Source: Verrucomicrobiota bacterium (GTDB lineage: Bacteria; Verrucomicrobiota; Verrucomicrobiae; Limisphaerales; UBA11358). Taken from it: a stretch of DNA of 21,545 nucleotides. Location: NCBI GenBank assembly GCA_014860005.1, contig JACZKP010000022.1, positions 1 to 21,545 of the forward strand. Direction: 5' to 3'. Made by a program: the position numbers and the translations under genes. Shown piece by piece: positions 1 through 7,362 of this stretch. Numbering within the stretch: the first letter of the stretch is position 1; each line of letters starts with the position of its first letter. Below the pieces are notes generated by a model, which saw only the letters and a list, made by a program, of their open reading frames with translations, was not told the DNA's origin and made no database searches.

Positions 1-1233
1 AAACCCAGCAATGGAAATAAACCTCATGCCGAGGCCGTTTTGCCACACCTCACCCGCAAGCAGTCCGGCGGTGGGCGAATCCGCCGCAGCGGGTGTGCTC
101 TTCGATTTGCCCCGGTGGACGACCAGGAGTGAAACCGCCAGAACCACAATGATGGCACACGCCGCCACCGCCGCAATCAACACGCCTTTGCGCCGCGGAT
201 CGGGAGTGGCCGCCTCGTCATTCGCCGGCGATTCCGGCGGCGCTGTCGGCGTGGCAAATTGTGTCTCCGGGTGTTCGGGTGCGGGCGTCTGCTCCAGAAT
301 GACGGGCATTGGCTCTGTGAGGGCGGGCTTCGCTCCTTCCAGCAAGCCGAGCCGGAGGGCGACGTCGCGCATGCTCACGGGCCGGCGATCCGGCTCTTTG
401 GCCAGGCACGCAGCGACGGTTTCCTCCCACACCAGCGGGATCGCCACGTCGTCTATGCCGAATTCGTGCAATCGTTCGGTCATGCTGGGCGGGGTGAGTT
501 CGAGCAGTTGCTGGAAGATGTCGCCCTCGTGAAACGGCGTCTTGCCCGTGAGCAGTTCGTAAATCGTCACCCCCAGCGAATAGATGTCATCCGCCACGGC
601 GGGCGGTTCGCCGGTCCATTGCTGGAGGCTCATGTAAATGTCCGTGCCAACAATGCGCGGATGCGCGGGGTCCGGCTTCGTTCCGGGGCGAAGCTCGCGC
701 GACAAACCGAAATCCGTGATCTTGATCTGTCCGCGGGAATTGAGCAGCAGATTCGCGGGCTTGAGATCGCGATGGACGATGTGCGCCTCGTTGTGCGCGT
801 AATCCAGCGCGTCGCACAACTCGCGCAGCCACGGGGCGGTGTCCTCCACGCTGAAGACTTGCCGGGGTTTGTCCACGCGCAGGGACCACAACGACCAGCC
901 GTCCACGTACTCCATGGCAATGGCGGCGCCGCGCGCGTCCTGCACGAAATCGTGAATGCGGACGATGTTCGGGTGCGCGAGTTTGAGATTGCGGCGCGTC
1001 TCCAGCTTGAGCCGTCCGACTTCGTGGTGATCGTGAAACAGATGCTCCGCGAGGAATTTCAGCGCGACGGGTTGTTCCAGCACGCGATCATGCGCCAGCC
1101 AGACCACGCCCATGCCGCCTTCGCCCAGCGTGCGCTTGAGATAGTAACGGTCAAACACCCGTTGCCCGGCGATGAGTTTGCGCCCTTTCGGGTCCGCCGC
1201 GGGCGGCGTGGCTTTCTTTCCGTCGTTTGGCAT
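1..1233 (-). CDS. Serine/threonine protein kinase with TM segment and start of a formylglycine-generating-enzyme-like domain (3' end outside window)
   Basis: This is a Hanks-type protein kinase that phosphorylates Ser/Thr on unidentified targets, probably anchored in the inner membrane. The frame is open from ATG at 1233 to the window edge (411 residues). Visible kinase landmarks are the glycine loop GEGGMG (37-42), ATP lysine K59 in VALKFL, catalytic HRDLKPAN (154-161, D156) and DFG (174-176). The activation segment reads GTDIYMSLQQ where most relatives have a P-E pair, so the APE-type motif is degenerate. A proline/alanine-rich linker leads to one hydrophobic segment at about 350-372. After it, NGLGMRFISIAG (about 398-409) resembles the first strand of FGE-sulfatase (SUMF1-like) domains, which often follow kinases in this phylum. 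That last call rests on a few residues only. The kinase assignment is firm; the C-terminal domain is likely but unseen. Confidence 0.93.
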   Translation of the reverse strand, partial: MPNDGKKATPPAADPKGRKLIAGQRVFDRYYLKRTLGEGGMGVVWLAHDRVLEQPVALKFLAEHLFHDHHEVGRLKLETRRNLKLAHPNIVRIHDFVQDARGAAIAMEYVDGWSLWSLRVDKPRQVFSVEDTAPWLRELCDALDYAHNEAHIVHRDLKPANLLLNSRGQIKITDFGLSRELRPGTKPDPAHPRIVGTDIYMSLQQWTGEPPAVADDIYSLGVTIYELLTGKTPFHEGDIFQQLLELTPPSMTERLHEFGIDDVAIPLVWEETVAACLAKEPDRRPVSMRDVALRLGLLEGAKPALTEPMPVILEQTPAPEHPETQFATPTAPPESPANDEAATPDPRRKGVLIAAVAACAIIVVLAVSLLVVHRGKSKSTPAAADSPTAGLLAGEVWQNGLGMRFISIAGF

Positions 1234-1535
1234 GGGCAACTTCCAGTAAAGCCGCGCGCGTTCACAAGTCGAGCAAGAAGCGCCGCTCCTTATGAAGTGC
1301 CCGTGGCGGCGACGCCTCGTCGCAACGGGTGAAGGCGACGCCCTCGTCGCCTCCTTTCTGTCGCCTCCCGCGGCGGGGGCGCTGCGGCCACCGCCGGCGA
1401 CGGGGCGTCGCCGCCACGGTTCATGGCCCAATGCGTGAGAGAACTCTCGATGAATGCTTTCCCTCACCCACGGAAACTCCCGTGGATCCGCAAGCAAGTA
1501 AGCAGGGTTGTCTGTGGGGTTTCGCCGCGACCGAA
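1234..1535. other. Intergenic region with a GC-rich palindromic repeat
   Basis: This lies upstream of the kinase gene and downstream of the SDR stop, both on the minus strand. Reading frames across it (including a long plus-strand frame from 1329) are GC-driven and resemble no protein. The main content is the inverted repeat at 1301-1419, described separately. The kinase ATG at 1233 has no clear Shine-Dalgarno sequence, and no convincing -35/-10 pair was seen. Confidence 0.6.
1301..1419. repeat. Palindromic interspersed-type repeat, 23-bp arms
   Basis: The left arm (1301-1323) and right arm (1397-1419) are reverse complements at 22 of 23 positions. Inside are smaller palindromes built from the same GGCGACG/CGTCGCC words, for example at 1309-1323 and 1334-1351, so the element could fold into a branched hairpin. 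It looks like a REP/MITE-like repeat. The copy number in the genome cannot be seen from this window. Confidence 0.8.
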
Positions 1536-2342
1536 TCAAATGGTCTGCGCCATAAATCCTCCGTCCACAACGATGTCCGTGCCGGTTACAAAGCTGCTGG
1601 CTTTGGTGCTGGCCAGAAAAACCGCGGCGCCGGTCAACTCATCGGCGGCGCCAAACCGTTTCATTGGTGTGTGGCCCCAAATCGCCTGGGTGCGCGCGGT
1701 GGGCGAGCCGTCGTCGTTAAAGAGCAGCTTGCGATTCTGCTCCGCAGGAAAAAAGCCCGGCGTGATGGTATTCACGCGGACGCCGCGCGCCGCCCATTCG
1801 CGCGCCAGGAATTTTGTCAGGCTCAAGACCGCCGCCTTGGCCGACGAATAGGTCACCACGCGCGACAAAGGCAGGTGGGCCGAAACACTGGCGATATTGA
1901 TAATGCTGCCCTGGCCGCGCCGGCACATCGCCGGGCCGAATTCCTGGCAGGGCAACAGCACGCCGCCCACCAGGTTCAGATCGAAATTTGCCCGCCAATC
2001 CTCCGCCGCAATGGCTTCAAAGGCATGCTCCGCCGTGACGGTCACCTTGGGATCATTGCCCCCGGCGGCGTTTAACAGGATCGTGGGCGCACCCAGCGTG
2101 GCTTCAATTTTCTGGTGTGCCGTCGCGAGACTCGCGCGCGACTCCGCATTGGCGCCAAAAAACATCGCCCGCCCGCCGCTGGTTTCGATGGCCTTGACGC
2201 GCGCCTGCCCGCGCTCGGCGTTACGCCCAACCACGGCAATCTTCGCTCCCGCGTCGGCCAGACCTTGTGCCAGCGCGCCGCCGAGCACGCCCGTTCCGCC
2301 AATCACGACCGCCACATCCCCGCTGAGATCGAAGAGTTTCAT
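1536..2342 (-). CDS. SDR-family NAD(P)-dependent oxidoreductase, possibly D-mannonate/fructuronate oxidoreductase type
   Basis: This is a classical short-chain dehydrogenase of 268 residues, the normal length for a cytoplasmic single-domain Rossmann enzyme. It has the cofactor loop GGTGVLGG (15-22), the NAAG motif (91-94), the active-site serine near 152-154, catalytic Y165 and K169 (YSSAK), and N123 in the helix position used by the catalytic tetrad. The C-terminal part, with PAEQNRKLL, HTPMKRFG and SSFVTGTDIVVDGGF, resembles SDRs annotated as D-mannonate oxidoreductase / fructuronate reductase (the YjmF type of hexuronate breakdown). The substrate is therefore a guess within a sure family. 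No hexuronate genes lie beside it. The kinase downstream is on the same strand but about 300 bp away, so they need not be co-transcribed. The start ATG at 2342 lacks a clear ribosome binding site. Confidence 0.93.
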   Translation of the reverse strand: MKLFDLSGDVAVVIGGTGVLGGALAQGLADAGAKIAVVGRNAERGQARVKAIETSGGRAMFFGANAESRASLATAHQKIEATLGAPTILLNAAGGNDPKVTVTAEHAFEAIAAEDWRANFDLNLVGGVLLPCQEFGPAMCRRGQGSIINIASVSAHLPLSRVVTYSSAKAAVLSLTKFLAREWAARGVRVNTITPGFFPAEQNRKLLFNDDGSPTARTQAIWGHTPMKRFGAADELTGAAVFLASTKASSFVTGTDIVVDGGFMAQTI

Positions 2343-2487
2343 AGTTTGCTGCGCTGGATTGTCGGCACGTTAAGCCAGGGTTGAAAGATTTTTTTCGCGC
2401 CTGCAACGCCGTCCTGTCGTCACAAATTCCCCTGGCCCGAATTCGCCGCTGGCCAGCCGTCGGCCATTCAACTAGCCTGCCGGCATC

Positions 2488-3435
2488 ATGACGCAATTTG
2501 CCAAGCCGGATGTCATCATCACCCACGAAAGCGATCTCGACGGATTGATCGCCGGGGTGTTGCTGCAACGGCTCGCCCGGAAAGTCTTCGACGCGCACGT
2601 GCCGTTGGAGGCGTATCATTACAATGTCTGGAAACAGCGTGATCTGCGCGAGAAGTCGGGTTGGGTCACCGATTTCACCTTCGAGCAGCGCCTCGACAAG
2701 GCGAACTGGCTCGTGGTGGACCATCACGTTACTGAGTTGAAGCCGCAACAGGGCCAACTCATCCACGACGTGAACAAATCCGCCGGGCTGTTATGTTACG
2801 AACTGTGCTGCGAGCAGGGCCTCGGCTCGCCCGTGCTCGACCGGCTTGTTCATCTGAACAACGTGAGCGATTTGTTCCTGGAAGATGATGCTGATTTCAC
2901 CCTCGCCGGCGATTATGCGAACCTCGTCAAGATTTACGGCTTCTGGAATCTGCACACGCTGCTCGGTGGCGAGATTGAAAAATTGCTGGATCATCCGCTC
3001 CTGGAAGTCATGGCCGCCAAACGGCGCATTGAAGACCCGCTGGGATTGGAGTGGAGCAAAGGCAACGTCGCCGAGATCAGTCCCAACGTTGGTTTCGTGG
3101 ATACGGTCATCGGCAACAACAACCTCATCGTCCACCAACTGCTCGAACAGCAGGCCACGCGGTACCCGGTTTTGCTCACCATGTTCCGCCGCACCAACGG
3201 CGTCGTCATCGCCAGCCTGCGCAGCCGCAACGGCGAGGCGCTTAAGGTTGCGGAGAAACTCCAGGGCGGCGGCCACGCCAACGCCTGCGGGGCGGTCCTG
3301 CCGCGCTCCGTGAAGACCATCCCTGACGCGGTGAATTATCTGCGCCAGGTGCTGAATCCCAAACGCGACGCGCCGTTAAACAGCCTGGAAAATATATTTG
3401 CCGAACTGGAAGACGAGCAGGCTGCTCGCAGATGA
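2488..3435 (+). CDS. DHH-family phosphoesterase
   Basis: This is a 315-residue cytoplasmic protein of the DHH phosphoesterase superfamily (RecJ, NrnA nanoRNase/pAp phosphatase, GdpP relatives), which hydrolyse phosphodiester or phosphate bonds using Mn2+ bound by His and Asp. Visible motifs are HESDLDG (H13, D16, D18), D62 in TDF, the signature DHH at 78-80, and the DHHA1-type nucleotide-binding GGGH (260-263) followed by ANACG. Motif II-IV spacing is close to NrnA-like enzymes, but the middle region (115-200) is not one I can place, so the substrate (short RNA, pAp or cyclic dinucleotide) is unknown. The gene is divergent from the SDR gene with a 145-bp gap. The next plus-strand gene starts about 67 bp downstream, so the two may share a transcript. 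Confidence 0.9.
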   Translation: MTQFAKPDVIITHESDLDGLIAGVLLQRLARKVFDAHVPLEAYHYNVWKQRDLREKSGWVTDFTFEQRLDKANWLVVDHHVTELKPQQGQLIHDVNKSAGLLCYELCCEQGLGSPVLDRLVHLNNVSDLFLEDDADFTLAGDYANLVKIYGFWNLHTLLGGEIEKLLDHPLLEVMAAKRRIEDPLGLEWSKGNVAEISPNVGFVDTVIGNNNLIVHQLLEQQATRYPVLLTMFRRTNGVVIASLRSRNGEALKVAEKLQGGGHANACGAVLPRSVKTIPDAVNYLRQVLNPKRDAPLNSLENIFAELEDEQAARR

Positions 3436-3502
3436 CCGGGCTTCAGGAAACATCGCGCTGGAACTGCTGGCAGGGCCGTTACGCTGTGATCGGCGTTACC
3501 GA

Positions 3503-4645
3503 ATGATTTGTCGCATGCGGTTGAATTCCATGCTCACCCGTTGGGTCGCAAACCTTGTTCTACCCGGAATTCTCTGGTTCAGCGCGGCCGCATATTCCCA
3601 GAGCAATCTCACCCTCCGCGTCGTCGCGGCGAATCTGACTTCGGGCAACAATCAGCGTTACGAAACGCCCGGCCTGAATATCCTGCAAGGTCTCAAGCCG
3701 GACATCGTTGCCATTCAGGAATTCAACTACGCCAGCACTGGCGGCGCCGGACTCAACACGCCGGCGGCATTCCGCGAAATGCTCGACCGCGCCTTCGGCA
3801 CGAACTTTGGGTATTTCCGCGAAGCCGGCTACAACATCCCCAATGGCATCATCAGTCGCTACCCGATGATTGCGAGTGGTTCCTGGCTGGACAGCGACGC
3901 GGGTGTGAATGACCGCGGCTTTGCGTGGGCACGGATTGACGTACCCGGCACCAATGATCTTTACGTAGTCAGCGTTCACCTCAAGGCCAGCAGTTCGAGC
4001 AGCGATGTTTCACGTCGCGCCGCCCAAGCCGCAGAACTCCGGGCGCTCATCAGCACCAATTTTCCCGTGAACGCCTGGATCATCGTCGCCGGCGACTTTA
4101 ACATCCATGCGGAAACTGAAAATGCGGTCAGCACGCTGGGTTCATTTTTAAGCGACGAGCCGGTGCCCACCGACTTGAACGGAAACCCGAACACAAACCA
4201 GGGACGCAACCGCCGTTATGACCGCGTGCTGGTCAGCTTTTCGCTGACCAACTCACTGACGCCCGTGGTAATGCCATCGCACACGCTTACCAACGGGCTG
4301 GTGTTCGTTTCCACGAACTACACGCCGTTGAGCGAAGTCGCGCCGGTTCAATTCGGCGATTCCACGGTATCCGGCATGCAACATCTGGCCGTCGTGAAGG
4401 ACTTCAAGATTGCCCTCCAGGACACCAGTCTCTTTGTTCCGCCGCCGGTATTGGCCCTGTCCTTGGACGGTGTTCTGCACTGGCAGGGCTTGCGCAACGT
4501 CACCTACACGGTGCAGGCGAAAACGAATCTGTTGACTGCGAACTGGCTCACGCTTGGCACCGCGACTTCCACCGGTACGAATGTCTCGTTTACCAATTCC
4601 ATAACCAGCGAGGTTCAGCAGTACTTCCGGGTGATCTATCCGTGA
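3503..4645 (+). CDS. Secreted endonuclease/exonuclease/phosphatase-fold protein with C-terminal beta domain
   Basis: This is a 380-residue exported protein. Residues 1 to about 32 form a signal peptide (hydrophobic VANLVLPGILWFSAAA, then AYSQ). The EEP (DNase I-like) core follows: QE at 72-73 (metal ligand E73), ISRYP (118-121), VHLK with H159, GDFN (197-200), YDRVLVS with D240, and the terminal histidine H294 in MQHLAVV where family members usually have SDHxPV. The core residues are in order, so a metal-dependent nuclease or phosphoesterase acting outside the cytoplasm is expected; the substrate is unknown. Residues 318-380, with YTVQAKTNLL..NW and ending QQYFRVIYP, match a beta-rich tail common on secreted proteins of this phylum. 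The frame is open back to 3398, inside the DHH gene, but the signal peptide points to 3503, 3515 or 3530; none has a strong Shine-Dalgarno. Confidence 0.85.
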   Translation: MICRMRLNSMLTRWVANLVLPGILWFSAAAYSQSNLTLRVVAANLTSGNNQRYETPGLNILQGLKPDIVAIQEFNYASTGGAGLNTPAAFREMLDRAFGTNFGYFREAGYNIPNGIISRYPMIASGSWLDSDAGVNDRGFAWARIDVPGTNDLYVVSVHLKASSSSSDVSRRAAQAAELRALISTNFPVNAWIIVAGDFNIHAETENAVSTLGSFLSDEPVPTDLNGNPNTNQGRNRRYDRVLVSFSLTNSLTPVVMPSHTLTNGLVFVSTNYTPLSEVAPVQFGDSTVSGMQHLAVVKDFKIALQDTSLFVPPPVLALSLDGVLHWQGLRNVTYTVQAKTNLLTANWLTLGTATSTGTNVSFTNSITSEVQQYFRVIYP

Positions 4646-4667
4646 CGGCAGGGCGGGGAACCCATTT

Positions 4668-6146
4668 TCATTTCTCTGCTTTGCTCAAGACTTCGCCCTT
4701 TCTGAGGCGCGTTCGCAATCGCTGCCCTGATTTCGCTTCAGCCGCATCGCCCAGGACTTTGCCGCTCGCCGCGTCCATCGTGATGGAATAACCGCGTGCC
4801 AGTACCTGTTCCGGTCCGAGCAGCCGCAGGCGTGAATCCACCGTCTGCCACGCGTGCTGGCGCTCGCGCAACTGATGCCGCGCTTGTTCGCCGAGCCGTC
4901 GCCGGGCCTGTGCCAGTACTTCGCCGCGATCTTTCACCAACTGTGCGGGACGCGCCCGCCAGAGTCGCGCCGTCACGTTCTGCCAGGCCACGCTACGCTC
5001 GCGCACTCCCTGCCGCGTGTTGCGCCCAAGGTCGGAATGTAATTCGTCCAGTCGTTGCCACCATTCGTTCACCTGCCGGCGCGGATGCGCCCGCTGCAAA
5101 CGCTGCGCCCATTGCGTGAAATCCTCGGTGGCGCGGCGGAGTTGCTGCCGCACGCGCTGCGCCATGAGCAACGGCACTTCGGCCACGAACTCGCGACTCG
5201 CAAACACGTCCTCAGTGATGATTTCCGCCGCGGCGCTGGGCGTGGCTGCGCGCACATCCGCCACAAAGTCGCTGATTGTGAAATCAATTTCGTGTCCCAC
5301 CGCGGACACGACCGGCAGCGCGGATTCAAAAATCGCGCGCGCCACAATTTCTTCGTTGAACGCCCACAAATCTTCCAGGCTGCCACCGCCGCGGGTGACG
5401 AGGATCAAGTCAAGTTGCAGATGGGAAAGTGGGAAAGCGGGAAAGTGAGACTGGTCAATCGGTGCTGCCTTTTGCCCACTCTCCCACTTTCTCACCTGCC
5501 CACTTTCCATCCCCCTCGCGGCCCATGCATTCAAATTGCGAATGGCCTCCGCCACTTCCGCCGCCGCGCCCTCGCCCTGCACGCGGCACGGCGCGAGGAT
5601 GATTTCGAGACTGGGATCCCTCCTTTGAATGACATGCAGCACGTCACGGATCGCCGCGCCGGTCGGTGAAGTAACCAGCCCGATGCGTTGCGGAAAGCGC
5701 GGCAGCGGACGTTTGCGTTCCGGCGCAAACAAACCTTCTGCCGCGAGCTTTTGCTTGAGTTTCTCGAACGCGATTTGCAGCGCGCCGACCCCCTGCAATT
5801 CCACGGCGCGCACGATGAGTTGATATTGTCCGCGCGCCTCATAGACCGTCACGTCGCCTTGAAGCAGCACCTTTTGACCATCGGCAAGCAATTCGCGATG
5901 CGCCACCGCCTCGCTACGGAACAACACACAACTCAATTGCGAGCTGGTATCCTTGAGGGTGAAATAAATATGCCCGGAACTTTGCGCGCGGAGATTCGTG
6001 ACTTCACCCGTCACCCAGACCTGGCCAACGTGCTTCTCCAACAACCGCCGAACCTGCTCTGTGAGTTCGCTGACGGACAGGACGCGGCGGGTTTGTTCCG
6101 GCGGAAACAGTTCGCCGAAGTCCCATTGGGATTTGGATTTGCTCAT
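4668..6146 (-). CDS. xseA: Exodeoxyribonuclease VII large subunit
   Basis: This is the catalytic large subunit of exonuclease VII, which with small XseB subunits degrades single-stranded DNA to oligonucleotides in repair and recombination. Residues 23-120 are the N-terminal OB-fold (VWVTGEVTNLR, SGHIYFTLKD). The nuclease domain starts near 140 with IGLVTSPTGAAIRD (155-168) and includes TRGGGSLEDLWAFNEE (251-266), VVSAVGHEIDFTISDFVAD and ATPSAAAE. A long helical region and a tail with ARGYSI follow. At 492 residues it is longer than the usual 400-460; residues 212-243 are an in-frame repeat insertion (see the repeat entry) just before the conserved LDLILVTRGGG strand. No xseB lies next to it, unlike in many genomes. 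The gene is convergent with the EEP gene and lies downstream of the GT2 gene on the same strand. Confidence 0.96.
   Translation of the reverse strand: MSKSKSQWDFGELFPPEQTRRVLSVSELTEQVRRLLEKHVGQVWVTGEVTNLRAQSSGHIYFTLKDTSSQLSCVLFRSEAVAHRELLADGQKVLLQGDVTVYEARGQYQLIVRAVELQGVGALQIAFEKLKQKLAAEGLFAPERKRPLPRFPQRIGLVTSPTGAAIRDVLHVIQRRDPSLEIILAPCRVQGEGAAAEVAEAIRNLNAWAARGMESGQVRKWESGQKAAPIDQSHFPAFPLSHLQLDLILVTRGGGSLEDLWAFNEEIVARAIFESALPVVSAVGHEIDFTISDFVADVRAATPSAAAEIITEDVFASREFVAEVPLLMAQRVRQQLRRATEDFTQWAQRLQRAHPRRQVNEWWQRLDELHSDLGRNTRQGVRERSVAWQNVTARLWRARPAQLVKDRGEVLAQARRRLGEQARHQLRERQHAWQTVDSRLRLLGPEQVLARGYSITMDAASGKVLGDAAEAKSGQRLRTRLRKGEVLSKAEK
5418..5513 (-). repeat. In-frame repeat insertion inside xseA
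   Basis: Both flanks of this segment are built from short GGGAAAGT-type words: direct copies at 5423-5446 and the complementary words (CCCACTTT) at 5474-5506, giving an imperfect inverted repeat around an about 25-nt centre. On the coding strand it encodes residues 212-243 of XseA (GMESGQVRKWESG ... HFPAFPLSHLQ), which have no counterpart in normal XseA between the NLNAWAA helix and the DLILVTRGGG strand. The A/G-rich composition is unlike the surrounding gene. Confidence 0.75.
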
Positions 6147-6274
6147 CGCACGTAGTTAATCACGAACGACACCAGTGAGCAAACCCCACATCAGCCTGGG
6201 CAAGGCAGCTTTCAAGTGAGGCACGAAGGTCGCGATGTGCATGACTTTAGTCCGCTCGCGTGCCGGACACCAGC

Positions 6275-7051
6275 CTATGGTGCTCCCGAGTTGCGTGGCG
6301 CCGCAGAATCCAAGTTCCGTGGCTTGGCTTCGCCCGCTGGATATCTGCCTGCCGCGAAGTTCCGCCGTAACCGGATCAAACCTTTCAAGTCCGCAATCAC
6401 CGTGCTCCAGATCCTCACGCGGCTGTCGGGGGCGTCCACCCACCGCACCGGCAGATCATAAATCCGGTATCCCAGTTTTTCGGCGAGGATCAGCAACTCC
6501 GTGTCCATGAACCAGCCGTTGTCCTCGACGAGCGGGAGCAGTGCCGTTGCCGCGCTCCGTGTGATGGCTTTGAAGCCGCACTGCGCATCGGAAAATTTCA
6601 CGCGAAACAGTGTTTTCACCAGCAGCATGTAGCAGCGCGAAATGATTTCCCGCTTCAGGCCACGCGTCGTCAGCGATGGCTTCAGCCGGCGTGAACCAAC
6701 AGCTATGTCATAACCGCCGCCGAGCAGCGCTTCGATCAAGGGTGGAAACGCTGCCAGGTCCGTGGCCAAATCCACGTCCATGTAACTGAGAATATCCGCG
6801 CGGCTTGCACTCCACGAATGTTTGACCGCCCGGCCACGGCCTTTCTCCTCCAGGTGCATGACGCTGACTGCTTGATGCGTAGCGGCAAAGGAGCGGGCCA
6901 CTTCCAGCGTCCGGTCAGTGGAGGCATTGTCGGCGACAACGATTTCAAATGGATAACGGCAATGTTCACCAAGAAACCGGTGCAATTTCGGCAGGCTCGC
7001 GGCGAGTCGAACCTCTTCGTTGAAAACCGGGATGGTGACATTGACCAGCAT
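6275..7051 (-). CDS. Family 2 glycosyltransferase, dolichyl/polyprenyl-phosphate mannosyltransferase-like
   Basis: This GT-A fold glycosyltransferase of the DPM1/DPG-synthase type moves a hexose from a nucleotide sugar to a polyprenyl phosphate carrier at the inner membrane. The ATG at 7051 gives about 258 residues; a GTG at 7060 is also possible. Motifs in order are VTIPVFNEE, VVADNASTD, the metal-binding YMDVDLATD, GSRR, RCYMLLVKTLFRVKFSDAQCGFKA, and WFMDTELL. No C-terminal membrane domain is present, as in DPM1 itself. The last about 25 residues (RYPAGEAKPRNLDSAAP...) are low-complexity and may be a recent extension. The polytopic GT39-like gene lies upstream on the same strand. A pairing of polyprenyl-sugar donor synthase and membrane glycosyltransferase is plausible but inferred only from proximity. 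Confidence 0.88.
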   Translation of the reverse strand: MLVNVTIPVFNEEVRLAASLPKLHRFLGEHCRYPFEIVVADNASTDRTLEVARSFAATHQAVSVMHLEEKGRGRAVKHSWSASRADILSYMDVDLATDLAAFPPLIEALLGGGYDIAVGSRRLKPSLTTRGLKREIISRCYMLLVKTLFRVKFSDAQCGFKAITRSAATALLPLVEDNGWFMDTELLILAEKLGYRIYDLPVRWVDAPDSRVRIWSTVIADLKGLIRLRRNFAAGRYPAGEAKPRNLDSAAPRNSGAP

Positions 7052-7060
7052 CGTCAGCAC

Positions 7061-7362
7061 AATCTTCGTGGCTACCGCGTAATCATCGGGCTTCGGCTGC
7101 TTTGCCGGAGACTCCTTCTGTAATGTGCGGAATTGGGTGCGGTGCCCGCGGAGTCTCGCACCGGCTCAATCCAGCTTTCTGTTTGCCATACCCTCTGACT
7201 CTCCAGACCAACGTATAGACCGGATAGATCCACCGCGCGGGCATCAAGGCAGCGGCCTCTGCCACATTTGAAAACCGCCCGGCTTTCTCGACGCTCGCTT
7301 CTGCTTCGTTGGCGCGCACACTATTCATTCTCACTCACTCATTCACTGACGCGTCCACTCGC
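7061..7362. other. Intergenic region between GT2 and GT39-like genes; possible degenerate repeat, no convincing gene
   Basis: An 83-codon minus-strand frame (7083-7334) exists here but has no recognisable domain, and its composition looks like shifted repeat DNA. Two inverted segments, GCCGGAGACTCC at about 7105 and GGAGTCTCGCACCGGC at about 7150, could pair with a small bulge. The stretch near 7322-7370 is a run of TCACTC-like words of low complexity. I see no promoter I would defend. Confidence 0.4.

Noticed and set aside
259..1332. A 357-codon plus-strand frame
   Set aside because: It is the antisense of the kinase gene, whose motifs are unambiguous on the minus strand; the peptide has no family resemblance.
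1329..2075. A 248-codon plus-strand frame over the palindrome and the SDR gene
   Set aside because: It is antisense to a clear SDR gene, and its first part is translated repeat DNA.
3398..3502. Upstream extension of the EEP gene into the DHH gene
   Set aside because: The added residues show no conservation and precede a normal signal peptide.
6156..6443. A 95-codon minus-strand frame between GT2 and xseA
   Set aside because: It mostly overlaps the GT2 gene in another frame and shows no domain.
7083..7334. An 83-codon minus-strand frame
   Set aside because: No domain, signal or Shine-Dalgarno; it overlaps a possible degenerate repeat. Noted as intergenic.
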